Origin: UBA5314 sp040217815
GTDB taxonomy: Bacteria; Bacillota; Syntrophomonadia; Syntrophomonadales; Syntrophomonadaceae
Assembly (NCBI GenBank): GCA_040217815.1
Contig: JBEHWI010000040.1
Location: 1-23,473 of the forward strand
DNA: 23,473 bases
Direction: 5' to 3'
In this document: positions 14,752 through 22,955 of the stretch, piece after piece
Numbering within the stretch: the stretch's first letter is position 1
How the letters are laid out: every line of letters begins with the position of its first letter
The notes under the pieces: generated by a model
Databases searched by the model: none
The model's input: only the letters and a program-made list of their open reading frames with translations
Told to the model about the DNA's origin: nothing
Translations under genes and position numbers: made by a program

Positions 14752-15342
14752 TTATCTAACCGGAGATCTTTCCCGTATCATGAACTGCAGGTAATGATTG
14801 CGAACTTCTATGGTACGCGGATGCAGCAGCCGGCCTTGATCCAGGCAGTAGCGAATTGTGGATTCCAGCCCAAACAACATGGCATCATCCAAATTCCTGA
14901 AGGCCAGACATTTCAATCTCTCCTGCCCCGGGTAGTCCCGGCCAGGTTCTATCATATCGGCCAGGTATATTATTTTATCCATAACATTCATATTTAAATC
15001 CCCCAGGGTATGAAACCTGATGGCCTGTAATATATCCCCGTCTTCTATTTTTAATTCGTGCCGTACCAACCAGGATCCTACCGGAGCGTGAAGCAAATCC
15101 GGAACCTGACGTTCCATCTCGTCCTGCAACAAATTGTTTTTTTCTGCAATCGCCAGCAGTTCCTCACTGGATATGCCCTTGGCATAGTCATGTAAAAGCC
15201 CTATTAAATAAGCCTTGTCCGCATCCTCCTGATAATGTTGGGCCAGCTCGCGGGCCACCTCGGCAACCTGCAGCGAATGTTTAAACCGGTGCTTGGACAA
15301 TTTAAAGCGGATCACTTCACTGGCTTCCTTGACGTTCAACAT
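14752..15342 (-). CDS. yqeK: HD-domain Ap4A hydrolase YqeK
   Basis: This 196-residue HD-superfamily protein has the metal ligands of YqeK: His22 (FKHSLQVAEVA), His51-Asp52 (LLHDYAKG), His85 (LLHAPVGSWL), His111 (RFHTLGD) and Asp129 (YLADMIEPGRDY). The family symmetrically hydrolyses diadenosine tetraphosphate to two ADP and usually sits between nadD and rsfS, as here. ATG 15342 follows AAAGGAG, which lies in the last codons of nadD, so translation is probably coupled. Only 3 bp separate the two genes. Confidence 0.94.
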   Translation of the reverse strand: MLNVKEASEVIRFKLSKHRFKHSLQVAEVARELAQHYQEDADKAYLIGLLHDYAKGISSEELLAIAEKNNLLQDEMERQVPDLLHAPVGSWLVRHELKIEDGDILQAIRFHTLGDLNMNVMDKIIYLADMIEPGRDYPGQERLKCLAFRNLDDAMLFGLESTIRYCLDQGRLLHPRTIEVRNHYLQFMIRERSPVR

Positions 15343-15345
15343 ATA

Positions 15346-15969
15346 CTAGGCTCCTTTATCAGTATATAATCCCTTTTCTCGAATATAACCTTCCACCTGG
15401 TCGGGAAGCATGTAGCGTATGGATTTGCCGTCCCGGACCCGCTTCCTTATCTCACTGGAGGAAACATCTATTCCCGGGATCTCCAGGAACACCAAATTCT
15501 CCTTCAAGACCCGGGGGAGGGAGGCCAGAGGTTCTTTTTCCCATTCAAAGCGGTAACCGGGTCTGGTAACCACCACAAAACAGCCCTTTTGGGCCAAAAC
15601 ATCTACATCCTTCCAGGTATTGAAGAGGAGCAGGGAGTCGGCTCCCATAATAAAGTAAATGCTCTTGCCGGGATAATTGGCCTGAAAAAAGTTTAATGTG
15701 TCAACTGTATAGGATGGCCCCGGCCGGCTTAACTCCGTCCGGGAGACAGCAAAATCGGGGTTGCCTTCTATAGCCAGTTCAATCATTTTCAGGCGGGTTT
15801 CTCCGTCTAGGATGTCCAGGCCTTCCTTGTGGGGAGGCCTGGCGGCCGGTATAAATATTACTTTTTCTAATCCTAATTCGCAGCGGGCATATTCAGCGGC
15901 CAGTAAATGTCCGTTATGGATGGGGTTGAATGTTCCCCCGATAATGCCCAGAGCTGATTTATGCTCCAT
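15346..15969 (-). CDS. nadD: Nicotinate-nucleotide adenylyltransferase
   Basis: This 207-residue enzyme joins nicotinate mononucleotide and ATP to give deamido-NAD in NAD synthesis. GGTFNPIHNGHLLAA (about residues 11-25) is the nucleotidyltransferase HxGH-type motif. FIPAARPPHKEG, YTVDTLNFF, YFIMGADSLLLFNTWKD and the C-terminal DVSSSEIRKRV (ISSTxIR motif) are all in family order. The ATG at 15969 follows AGGATAAGGA. It leads the nadD-yqeK-rsfS operon and is divergent from the YkgJ-like gene across a 203-bp gap. In many Clostridia nadD directly follows proA; here about 3.2 kb separates them. Confidence 0.96.
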   Translation of the reverse strand: MEHKSALGIIGGTFNPIHNGHLLAAEYARCELGLEKVIFIPAARPPHKEGLDILDGETRLKMIELAIEGNPDFAVSRTELSRPGPSYTVDTLNFFQANYPGKSIYFIMGADSLLLFNTWKDVDVLAQKGCFVVVTRPGYRFEWEKEPLASLPRVLKENLVFLEIPGIDVSSSEIRKRVRDGKSIRYMLPDQVEGYIREKGLYTDKGA

Positions 15970-16133
15970 TTCCTTATCCTATCCAAACTAGTGCCCGGTT
16001 GAGGCCACCAATTGCTGCACCTTTTAGCAAGGCGTTCCGTTTTCTTTCTAAGCCAATGATAAACCAGCCAACCCTTTATAGCAAATTAAGAGTACTTTAG
16101 AGCTGCAGGCTTTCCCCTTCCCGCAAAAACATC

Positions 16134-16139
16134 TATAAT
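16134..16139 (+). promoter_or_regulatory. Candidate -10 element for the YkgJ-like/cysteine synthase pair
   Basis: TATAAT lies 34 bp before the start at 16173. The hexamer 17 bp upstream (TTTCCC, 16111-16116) is a poor -35, so the promoter would be weak or activator-dependent. Confidence 0.4.
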
Positions 16140-16172
16140 GTTGTATTAATGAGAAACTTCGAAGGAACGTCA

Positions 16173-16793
16173 ATGAGTAAAGAAATACACTTGGTTTTTC
16201 ACAACCGGGGTTTGCGTAGCTATATAGAAGTAGACCTTTGCTATGAATGTCCCCGTCAGGACCAGAAAGGCTGCTGCGCTTATTATTCTCCAGTGTTTTA
16301 TGCCAGCGATTTCGTATACTGGTTAAATAATCAACCGGACCTTATCGACTACCTGTTTTCACTGCCCCATCTGACGATTTTAGACGCCTCGGTGACCTTG
16401 AACAATATTATTGACGGGCGTTCCTACCGCTGCCGCTTTCACACTAAAGAGAACGGCTGTCTGCTCACCCAGCAGAATCGGGAGTCCATCTGCCGTCACT
16501 TCGTCTGTCCCGGGATATCCTGGGAAAAAGAATCATCCCTGGCCCATTGGAAGGTGTTTTTTGAGTCTCTAAGCGATTATGAAATAAAGCTCAACAACCA
16601 GTTGGCCGATATTCTTAAAGAAAGGAACTTAAGCCTGCGCAATAGGGCCCAGCGGTCAGAAATTTTCGCCCTGCTGCCGGCCGCATTCGCACGCTTAACT
16701 AAAAATCCCCCGGGCTTTTTTAGCTCCTGCCCGGAGCGCGAGGAGGCTGTCATTATCAGACCGGTCAGTTATGGCGAGGAGTGGCCGTTGTAA
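16173..16793 (+). CDS. Cysteine-rich YkgJ-like metal-binding protein
   Basis: This 206-residue protein has a cysteine layout like the YkgJ (CxxCxxxxCC) zinc/iron-chelating family. CYECPRQDQKGCC lies near residues 25-37, followed by YRCRFHTKENGC and then CRHFVCPG. These would bind a metal or iron-sulfur cluster. No catalytic motif is recognisable and the role is unknown. ATG 16173 follows GAAGGAA by five bases; the in-frame ATG at 16149 lacks a ribosome binding site. The cysteine-synthase-like gene follows 37 bp later on the same strand, so the two are probably cotranscribed. A link to sulfur or Fe-S metabolism is only suggested by this pairing. Confidence 0.7.
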   Translation: MSKEIHLVFHNRGLRSYIEVDLCYECPRQDQKGCCAYYSPVFYASDFVYWLNNQPDLIDYLFSLPHLTILDASVTLNNIIDGRSYRCRFHTKENGCLLTQQNRESICRHFVCPGISWEKESSLAHWKVFFESLSDYEIKLNNQLADILKERNLSLRNRAQRSEIFALLPAAFARLTKNPPGFFSSCPEREEAVIIRPVSYGEEWPL

Positions 16794-16830
16794 TATTGTA
16801 ACAATCTTGTTTTTGGAAGGGAGACTCAAT

Positions 16831-17865
16831 ATGGATTGGAATCGCAATGCCGGCATTTTGGATAGTGTACTGGACGCGATAGGACGCACCCCCCTGATTC
16901 GCCTGAATAAAATGGGCAAGGCGGTAAATGCCGATATATGCGTCAAGCTGGAATACAGCAATCCCAGCGGCAGTTTAAAAGACCGGGTAGTTAATGAGAT
17001 CGTAGCCCGGGCCGAGGCAAACAGCCTGTTGAAGCCAGGTATGATCCTTTTGGAAGGGACTACCGGCAATACCGGCATAGCAACCGCTATGGTAGGAGCG
17101 GCGAAGGGTTACGAGGTTATTATCGTAATGCCGGAAGGAATGAGCGATGAACGTAAAAAGACAATAAAAGCTTATGGCGCCCAGCTGATTTTAACCCCGG
17201 GAGCAGAAACCGATGTCGACCTGGTCCTCGAAGAAGTAAACCGGATAAAAGAGGAGCACCAGGACAAGGTCTTTGAAATCGGCCAATTTTATCGTTTTGA
17301 AAACCTGGCCGCCCATCTTGACAATACGGGCCCGGAAATATGGGAACAGACCGCGGGTAAAGTCGACGCCTTTATCATGTGCCAGGGAACCGGGGGCACG
17401 GTAACCGGAACGGCCCGTTTCCTAAAAGAGCAAAACCCGGCCGTAAAGGTCTATATATCCGAACCAGCCGATTCTCCCATCCTGTCCAAAGGAAAGATCG
17501 GCCAGCACAAAGTTCAAGGCGTGGCCGATGGTTTGATCCCTGAAATATTGGATTTAAACTACGCAGACGGCATGATTTTGGTCGATTCCGATGAATGTAT
17601 AATGACCGCCCGCCGTCTGGCCAGTGAAGAAGGTATTTTTGCTGGAATCTCCTCAGGGTTGAACATAGGAGCAGCCCTTAAACTGGCTGCCAAATACCCG
17701 GATATGAAGTGCATAGTGACCATTGTCAACGATAACGGCCTGCGTTATCTATCCACCGAATTGTGCGGCCCCGCTCCGGAAAGGGAGCTTCTCGACCGGG
17801 ATTACTGCCTGAGTGAGGAAGACCTGGCCAAACTACGGCAAAAAGCCTTTGAAGTGATAGAATAG
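16831..17865 (+). CDS. cysK: PLP-dependent cysteine synthase family protein
   Basis: This 344-residue fold-type II PLP enzyme has the cysteine synthase/cystathionine beta-synthase core. Lys50 in NPSGSLKDR is the Schiff-base lysine. GTTGNTG (76-82) is the substrate loop, QGTGGTVTG (about 185-193) cradles the phosphate, and GISSGLNIGAAL follows. Typical CysK makes cysteine from O-acetylserine and sulfide. Two sites differ from the textbook enzyme: TSGNTG is TTGNTG, and the SGERYLST segment is DNGLRYLST (about 301-309), so the Ser that normally contacts the PLP ring nitrogen appears to be Asn. It may therefore use another beta-substituted amino acid or act as a lyase. The start is ATG 16831 after GGAAGGGAG. 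Its last 64 bp overlap the convergent membrane protein gene. Confidence 0.8.
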   Translation: MDWNRNAGILDSVLDAIGRTPLIRLNKMGKAVNADICVKLEYSNPSGSLKDRVVNEIVARAEANSLLKPGMILLEGTTGNTGIATAMVGAAKGYEVIIVMPEGMSDERKKTIKAYGAQLILTPGAETDVDLVLEEVNRIKEEHQDKVFEIGQFYRFENLAAHLDNTGPEIWEQTAGKVDAFIMCQGTGGTVTGTARFLKEQNPAVKVYISEPADSPILSKGKIGQHKVQGVADGLIPEILDLNYADGMILVDSDECIMTARRLASEEGIFAGISSGLNIGAALKLAAKYPDMKCIVTIVNDNGLRYLSTELCGPAPERELLDRDYCLSEEDLAKLRQKAFEVIE

Positions 17866-19139
17866 ATAAAATGAGTTGGGTAAGGTAACAGGGGGACGGG
17901 TGTGACAGGGGTGCCTCGGTAGAGAAATATGATCCACAATACCGCCAGCCACAATCCGGCGGCGGCGTAGCTTATCAGCACGTCAGAAAGCAGATAGCCA
18001 GCCGCCAAACGGCTTAAAGCCAACAAGGTTAAAAAGACCAGCCCCAAAGCCGTGTCTAGCAATCTACGGCCCCGAAGTGAGGGACGTCCTCCCGTAGCCA
18101 GCCACAGGATGAACGACGCCCACAGGATGTTGACCATTGCCATGGGCATAGGGTTGGGTCCCCCGCTCAAACGCTGGCTTTGTATCATTACCCGGTAAAA
18201 TCCGGTTAACACAAGGGCTGAGCCGATCATGTTGAAAAATAGAAATACGATCTTGTCATTGCGTTTTTCTTTCCACCAGATAAAGCAGGCGGACAGCAAG
18301 GAAAGGGTCAATAAAACCGGCCCCAGGACCTGACTCAGCCCGGCCCCCAAACGGCTCAGATAGGGGCTTATCCATTGCCCGGCCCAATGGTCGATAAGCT
18401 GCAGGTGAACCAAGCCGAATTCACTGAAAACATCCACCAGGAAGAATACTAGAAATCCGGCGCTGCCCAGCGCCATCGTCCATTCCCCCAATATCTTCAG
18501 GGCCCGACCTTCGCCGCTTATCACCCTCCTCCACCAGTGCAGTAGCCTTCCTTCGCTGGTCTTTTCGGCCATTTTTGGTTTGATATAATTTTGATAAACT
18601 ATAAAAGCAACCACCAGGACCAATAATACCAGAAGGGTTATCCACAAGCTTTTTGACTTAAGAATGTGTAAGGCTTCCCTACCACCGCGCCAGATCAAGA
18701 CGGCTTCCAGAAGATAGCGCAGACCCCTTCCTGAAAGCGCTGCCAGTAGAAAGCGCGGGGTATTCAACGCAAAAATACCGGAGGAAATGGTGAATATTTT
18801 AAAAGGAGTTGGCGGAGGCGCCACACCGGCCATAAAGACCACCCACACGCCATAGCGCCCAAACAATCCTTCTATTTTCTCTACCCTTTTAGGAGAAACC
18901 AGGCGGTGCAGGAGAGGATGCCCAAACACCTTGCCCAGAACATAGCCAAAAAATGCGCCTCCCGTGGTGGCCAGAGTAGCCAGCAGGGCGTACAGCAGTG
19001 CTTTGCCGGGATGATTTACACAAACCGGCACATACAACAGTTCCGGGGGAACAGGCAAAAAAGAGGCTTCGGCAAAACATAGAATAAGCATCCCCCAGAG
19101 TCCGTAAGCCTCCAGTATTTCAAGTATCTGAGCAAGCAT
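17802..19139 (-). CDS. DedA/YqaA-like membrane protein fused to degenerate PAP2-like domain
   Basis: This 445-residue membrane protein has two parts. Residues 1 to about 185 form a DedA/VTT domain of the YqaA type: CFAEASFLPVPPELLYVP and GVAPPPTPFKIFTISSG are characteristic, and these proteins are thought to flip phospholipids. Residues about 215-407 resemble the six-helix PAP2 phosphatase fold. However, the KxxxxxxRP motif is R316-x6-RL, PSGH is PMPM (330-333), and the SRx5HxxxD motif is SRLAAGYLLSD (376-386), with no histidine. Catalysis by this domain is unlikely. The last 35 or so residues are polar and run antisense into the cysteine-synthase-like gene. No ribosome binding site precedes the ATG. 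Confidence 0.8.
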   Translation of the reverse strand: MLAQILEILEAYGLWGMLILCFAEASFLPVPPELLYVPVCVNHPGKALLYALLATLATTGGAFFGYVLGKVFGHPLLHRLVSPKRVEKIEGLFGRYGVWVVFMAGVAPPPTPFKIFTISSGIFALNTPRFLLAALSGRGLRYLLEAVLIWRGGREALHILKSKSLWITLLVLLVLVVAFIVYQNYIKPKMAEKTSEGRLLHWWRRVISGEGRALKILGEWTMALGSAGFLVFFLVDVFSEFGLVHLQLIDHWAGQWISPYLSRLGAGLSQVLGPVLLTLSLLSACFIWWKEKRNDKIVFLFFNMIGSALVLTGFYRVMIQSQRLSGGPNPMPMAMVNILWASFILWLATGGRPSLRGRRLLDTALGLVFLTLLALSRLAAGYLLSDVLISYAAAGLWLAVLWIIFLYRGTPVTPVPLLPYPTHFIYSITSKAFCRSLARSSSLRQ

Positions 19140-19144
19140 CCCTA

Positions 19145-19173
19145 AGATTACATCCTAACTTTTGTTTTAACAA
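19145..19173 (-). promoter_or_regulatory. Candidate promoter giving a leaderless DedA-like transcript
   Basis: On the minus strand TTGTTA (19173-19168) and TAATCT (19150-19145) are 17 bp apart. The predicted start of transcription falls at about 19138-19139, on the ATG itself. That fits the missing ribosome binding site of the gene at 19139. It is inference from two imperfect hexamers. Confidence 0.4.
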
Positions 19174-19204
19174 CCGGGGCGCTCCCTTGGTGCAGCTTAT
19201 AGGG

Positions 19205-20464
19205 TCACCTTATCTGCCCGTCCCCGTATACAATAAACTTTATGGTAGTGAGCTCGGTAAGACCCATTGGCCCACGGGCATGAAGTTTCTGAGTGCTTAT
19301 GCCCATTTCGGCTCCAAACCCGAAAACTCCGCCGTCGGTAAAACGGGTGGAAGCGTTGGCATAGACGGCCGCGGCGTCCACTGCCGCCAGGAAGCGTCTG
19401 ACTTGGGAGTAGTTTTCACTCACAATGGCTTCACTGTGGCCGGTTCCATGAGTGTTTATATGGTTGATGGCTTCCTCCAGATTGTCCACCACTTTTACCG
19501 CCAAAATCAAATCCAGGTATTCCTGGTCCCAATCCTGCTCGGTTGCTGAATTTATACCAGGTACAATATCCCTGGTCCTTTCACAGCCTCGAATTTCAAC
19601 TCCGGCTTCCATCAAACCCGCCAGCATTCCCGGTAAGAAATCCGACGCTACCGCCTGATGCACCAGAAGAGTCTCAGCCGCGTTGCAGACGGAAGGTCTC
19701 TGCACCTTGGCGTTAAACACTATGGGACTGGCCTTGGCCAGATCAGCAAACTGGTCAACATAGACATGGCAGTTGCCCATGCCGGTCATTATATAGGGCA
19801 CCGTGGCGTTTTGCATGACCGCTTTTTTTAACCCCAATCCCCCCCGCGGGATGAGAACATCTACAATATCGTTCATCTGCATGAGGAAAACCGCTGCTTC
19901 CTTGTCATCACTGTCGATCAGGGCAATAGACCCTTTAGGCAGACCGGCCGCTTCTGCCGCCCCGGCTATAGCCCGGGCGATGACCCGGTTGGAATTCAGG
20001 GCTTCCTCCCCGCCCCGCAGGATTATGGCATTGCCCGACTTTATACATAGCCCAGCCGCATCAGCGGTTACATTGGGCCGTGACTCGTAGATTATGCCCA
20101 CTACACCCAGCGGAGTGCGCACCCGGCCAATCTCCAGGCCGTTGGGGCGGCGCCACATTCCCAACACCTCACCAACCGGGTCGCTTAAAGCAGCGATCTC
20201 CCTCAGACCCTGAGCCATGTCCTTTACTCTTGATTCATTCAAGGCCAGCCGCTCCAGAAGAGCCGGGGTCAATCCCTGCTGACGGCCCAAATTGAGGTCC
20301 AGCTGGTTGGCTTCAAGAATGGCGGGGGTTTCATTTTCCAGGGCTTGCGCCATGGCCAATAATGCTTCGTTTTTCAGGGTGGTAGAAGCAGTCGCCAGAA
20401 TACGCGCCGCCTGTCGGGCCATTTTTCCCTGTTCCAACATGGTTCTTTTTAAAGATTCATCCAT
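19205..20464 (-). CDS. proA: Glutamate-5-semialdehyde dehydrogenase (gamma-glutamyl phosphate reductase)
   Basis: This 419-residue enzyme has the normal ProA length and catalyses the second step of proline synthesis, NADPH reduction of gamma-glutamyl phosphate. PLGVVGIIYESRPNVTADAA is the N-terminal cofactor region. QRPSVCNAAETLLVH contains the catalytic Cys near residue 260. YANASTRFTDGGVFGFGAEMG and STQKLHARGPMGL end the protein as usual. ATG 20464 follows AAGGAGAGG. It is 51 bp after proB and is surely cotranscribed with it. Confidence 0.97.
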   Translation of the reverse strand: MDESLKRTMLEQGKMARQAARILATASTTLKNEALLAMAQALENETPAILEANQLDLNLGRQQGLTPALLERLALNESRVKDMAQGLREIAALSDPVGEVLGMWRRPNGLEIGRVRTPLGVVGIIYESRPNVTADAAGLCIKSGNAIILRGGEEALNSNRVIARAIAGAAEAAGLPKGSIALIDSDDKEAAVFLMQMNDIVDVLIPRGGLGLKKAVMQNATVPYIMTGMGNCHVYVDQFADLAKASPIVFNAKVQRPSVCNAAETLLVHQAVASDFLPGMLAGLMEAGVEIRGCERTRDIVPGINSATEQDWDQEYLDLILAVKVVDNLEEAINHINTHGTGHSEAIVSENYSQVRRFLAAVDAAAVYANASTRFTDGGVFGFGAEMGISTQKLHARGPMGLTELTTIKFIVYGDGQIR

Positions 20465-20515
20465 CCTGCACCTCTCCTTTTCAAGCCCTCAAAATATAAT
20501 TCTGGCCGGTCCTCT

Positions 20516-21643
20516 TTAATACTCCACCCAGAGGTTGTTGCGGTGTATCGCTTCATCATAATCCTTTTCGCCCAGTATTTTCTCTATGTCGGAAGTCCTC
20601 TTCCCGGCTATCTTGCGCAGCTTATCAGCGCTATAATTAACCATTCCCCGGGCGACGCGCCCCCCTTCCAGGGTGCATACATCCACCACCATACCCCGGT
20701 CGAAGTCCCCCTGAACCTCGGTAATGCCGGAAGGAAGCAAGCTCTTCCCTTTGGCCAGCAGGGCCTGGCAGGCCCCTGGATCGATCACAATGGTACCCTG
20801 GGCTACCGTGCCAAAGGCGATCCATTTTTTACGGGCGTGCATTTTTTCCTCCCGGGGTATAAAGAGGGTGCCAACCCTCTCCTCACTCACAATCCGGCGA
20901 ATTACGTTGTCTGACTCGCTGTTGGCAATAACCATAGGAATCCCAGCCGCCATGCACATCCGGGCCGCCTTTAACTTGGTGTACATCCCCCCGCTGGCGA
21001 AGGTGCTGCCCCGGGCACTGGAATTCTCCTCAAGTTCGCCGGTGATTTCCCCCACCTCGGTAAGCAGTTGGGCATGGGGATTGGTCCTCGGATCATGGTC
21101 ATAGAGCCCATTCACGTCAGACAGGATGATAAGCAGGTCGGCATCCACCATACCCGCCACCACGGCCGACAGGGTGTCGTTGTCACCGAACTGGATCTCT
21201 TCCACTGCCACCGTGTCATTCTCATTTATGATCGGTATCACCCTTAAGGACAGAATAGCCAGGAGGGCATTGGTCGCGTTTAAATAGCGCACCCGGTCGT
21301 CGGAATCCCCTCTAGTCAAGAGGACCTGGGCCACCACCTTGCCGTATTCGGCAAAGAGCTTTTCATAGAGGTGCAAAAGCGCGCCCTGACCGATGGCAGC
21401 CAGGGCCTGTTTATCCGGTATGGTTTTGGGAACTTTTTTGAGGCCCATGCGTATGGCACCGACTCCAATGGCACCAGAAGTCACCAGGATGGTCTCAATA
21501 TCCCGGTTATGTAAATCGGCCATTTGCCTTACCAGAGTTTCAATCCGCTGCAGGTTGAGCTGCCCATTTCGATAGGTAAGGGTGCTGGTCCCTACCTTCA
21601 CCACCACCCGTTTCAAGTTGCCCAAATCTCTTTTCCCGGCCAT
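20516..21643 (-). CDS. proB: Glutamate 5-kinase
   Basis: This 375-residue enzyme phosphorylates glutamate with ATP, the first and feedback-controlled step of proline synthesis. The amino acid kinase domain has VVVKVGTSTL, VTSGAIGVGAIRMG, IPIINENDTVAVEEIQFGDN and GGMYTKLKAAR. A C-terminal PUA domain (from about residue 275, KKWIAFGTVAQGTIVID) ends with RKIAGKRTSDIEKILG, as in full-length bacterial ProB. It follows obgE by 42 bp and precedes proA by 51 bp. Confidence 0.97.
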   Translation of the reverse strand: MAGKRDLGNLKRVVVKVGTSTLTYRNGQLNLQRIETLVRQMADLHNRDIETILVTSGAIGVGAIRMGLKKVPKTIPDKQALAAIGQGALLHLYEKLFAEYGKVVAQVLLTRGDSDDRVRYLNATNALLAILSLRVIPIINENDTVAVEEIQFGDNDTLSAVVAGMVDADLLIILSDVNGLYDHDPRTNPHAQLLTEVGEITGELEENSSARGSTFASGGMYTKLKAARMCMAAGIPMVIANSESDNVIRRIVSEERVGTLFIPREEKMHARKKWIAFGTVAQGTIVIDPGACQALLAKGKSLLPSGITEVQGDFDRGMVVDVCTLEGGRVARGMVNYSADKLRKIAGKRTSDIEKILGEKDYDEAIHRNNLWVEY

Positions 21644-21685
21644 TATCCCCTAAAACCTCCCCAACTGCTCTCTTTCCCCAATCCG

Positions 21686-22951
21686 CTATTCGCTGTATTC
21701 AAGGACCAGTTCATTGATCTTTACCGTGTCTCCGGGCTGGATACCTTTGGCCTTCAAGGCCTCTTCCAGCCCCATATGTTTGACAGTTTGTTGAAAACGC
21801 TGTAGGCTTTCATCACTGTTAAAATTGGTCATGCTAACCAGGCGCTCGATGCGCTTGCCGCTGACCTCGTAGACCCCGTTTATTATGTCAATTTTGAAGG
21901 CTTCGTCGGTCTGAAAACGTCTGGTCACAGGAGTTTCAGTATAGACCGGCTCGCTCTCCTGGTTGGCCTCAGCTAGAAGAGCCCGGGTTCGTTCAATGAG
22001 AAAGTCAATTCCTTCCCCGGTTGCAGCCGATATGGGCAGCAGTTTCTCGCCGAAGCGCTTTGAAAGGCCTTCAAGGTTTTGGCGGGCCTCTGGTAAGTCC
22101 ATTTTATTAGCAACTATCAAATAAGGCTGGTCGGCCAGTTTCGACTGGTACTGGTTCAGCTCCCGGCGCAGAACTTCATAATCCGCCAAAACGTCCCGAC
22201 CCTCGGTCTGGGCCGCGTCCAGGACAAAGAGCAGCACCCTGGTGCGCTCCACATGCCTCAAGAAGTCATGCCCCAGCCCGGCCCCTGCATGGGCGCCTTC
22301 AATCAAGCCGGGGATGTCGGCAACTACGAATGATTCTCCATCACGGGTCCGCACCACTCCCAGGTTGGGAGTCAGGGTGGTAAAGGGATAATCGGCTATC
22401 TTTGGCCGGGCTGCGGAAATCCGCGAAATAAGGGTTGACTTGCCCGCGTTGGGAAAGCCCACCAGCCCAACATCGGCCAGAACTTTTAACTCCAGAAGCA
22501 GCCAGCGTTCTTCGCCCGGAGCCCCATTTTCTGAAATCGAAGGGGCCTTATTGATGGGGTTGGCAAAGCGGGCATTCCCCCGCCCTCCGCGGCCTCCACA
22601 AGCGACTATCTGCTGCTGCCCGTGGGCAACCAGGTCGGCCAGGATATCGCCGGTGTCCAGATCTTTTACCAGCGTGCCGGGGGGAACCTTTACCAGCAGG
22701 TCCTCACCGTTGGCGCCGTGCATGTTTTTACCCCCGCCGTGGTTGCCCCGGGGGGCCTTGAAATGCTTTTTGTATTTGAAATCCATCAAGGTGCGCAGAC
22801 CTTCATCAGCCTGAAAAATGACATGCCCGCCCCGTCCGCCGTCTCCGCCGGCAGGACCACCCATGGGCACGTATTTCTCGCGGCGAAAAGCGATAATACC
22901 ATTGCCCCCGTCGCCGCCCTTGACATATATTTTTGCCTGGTCAACAAACAT
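21686..22951 (-). CDS. obgE: Obg family GTPase (CgtA)
   Basis: This 421-residue GTPase acts in 50S ribosome assembly and stress or sporulation control. It has the glycine-rich Obg fold (residues 1 to about 158, with GGDGGNGIIAFRREKYVP and PAGGDGGRGGHV). The G domain follows with GFPNAGKST (G1, about 163-171), DIPGLIEGAHAGAGLGHDFL (G3/switch II) and NKMD (G4). A C-terminal OCT domain runs from about residue 345 (FQTDEAFKIDIINGVYEVSG). ATG 22951 follows AAGGAG, which overlaps the end of the spo0B-like gene; only 4 bp separate the two genes, which suggests translational coupling. Confidence 0.97.
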   Translation of the reverse strand: MFVDQAKIYVKGGDGGNGIIAFRREKYVPMGGPAGGDGGRGGHVIFQADEGLRTLMDFKYKKHFKAPRGNHGGGKNMHGANGEDLLVKVPPGTLVKDLDTGDILADLVAHGQQQIVACGGRGGRGNARFANPINKAPSISENGAPGEERWLLLELKVLADVGLVGFPNAGKSTLISRISAARPKIADYPFTTLTPNLGVVRTRDGESFVVADIPGLIEGAHAGAGLGHDFLRHVERTRVLLFVLDAAQTEGRDVLADYEVLRRELNQYQSKLADQPYLIVANKMDLPEARQNLEGLSKRFGEKLLPISAATGEGIDFLIERTRALLAEANQESEPVYTETPVTRRFQTDEAFKIDIINGVYEVSGKRIERLVSMTNFNSDESLQRFQQTVKHMGLEEALKAKGIQPGDTVKINELVLEYSE

Positions 22952-22955
22952 TTAG

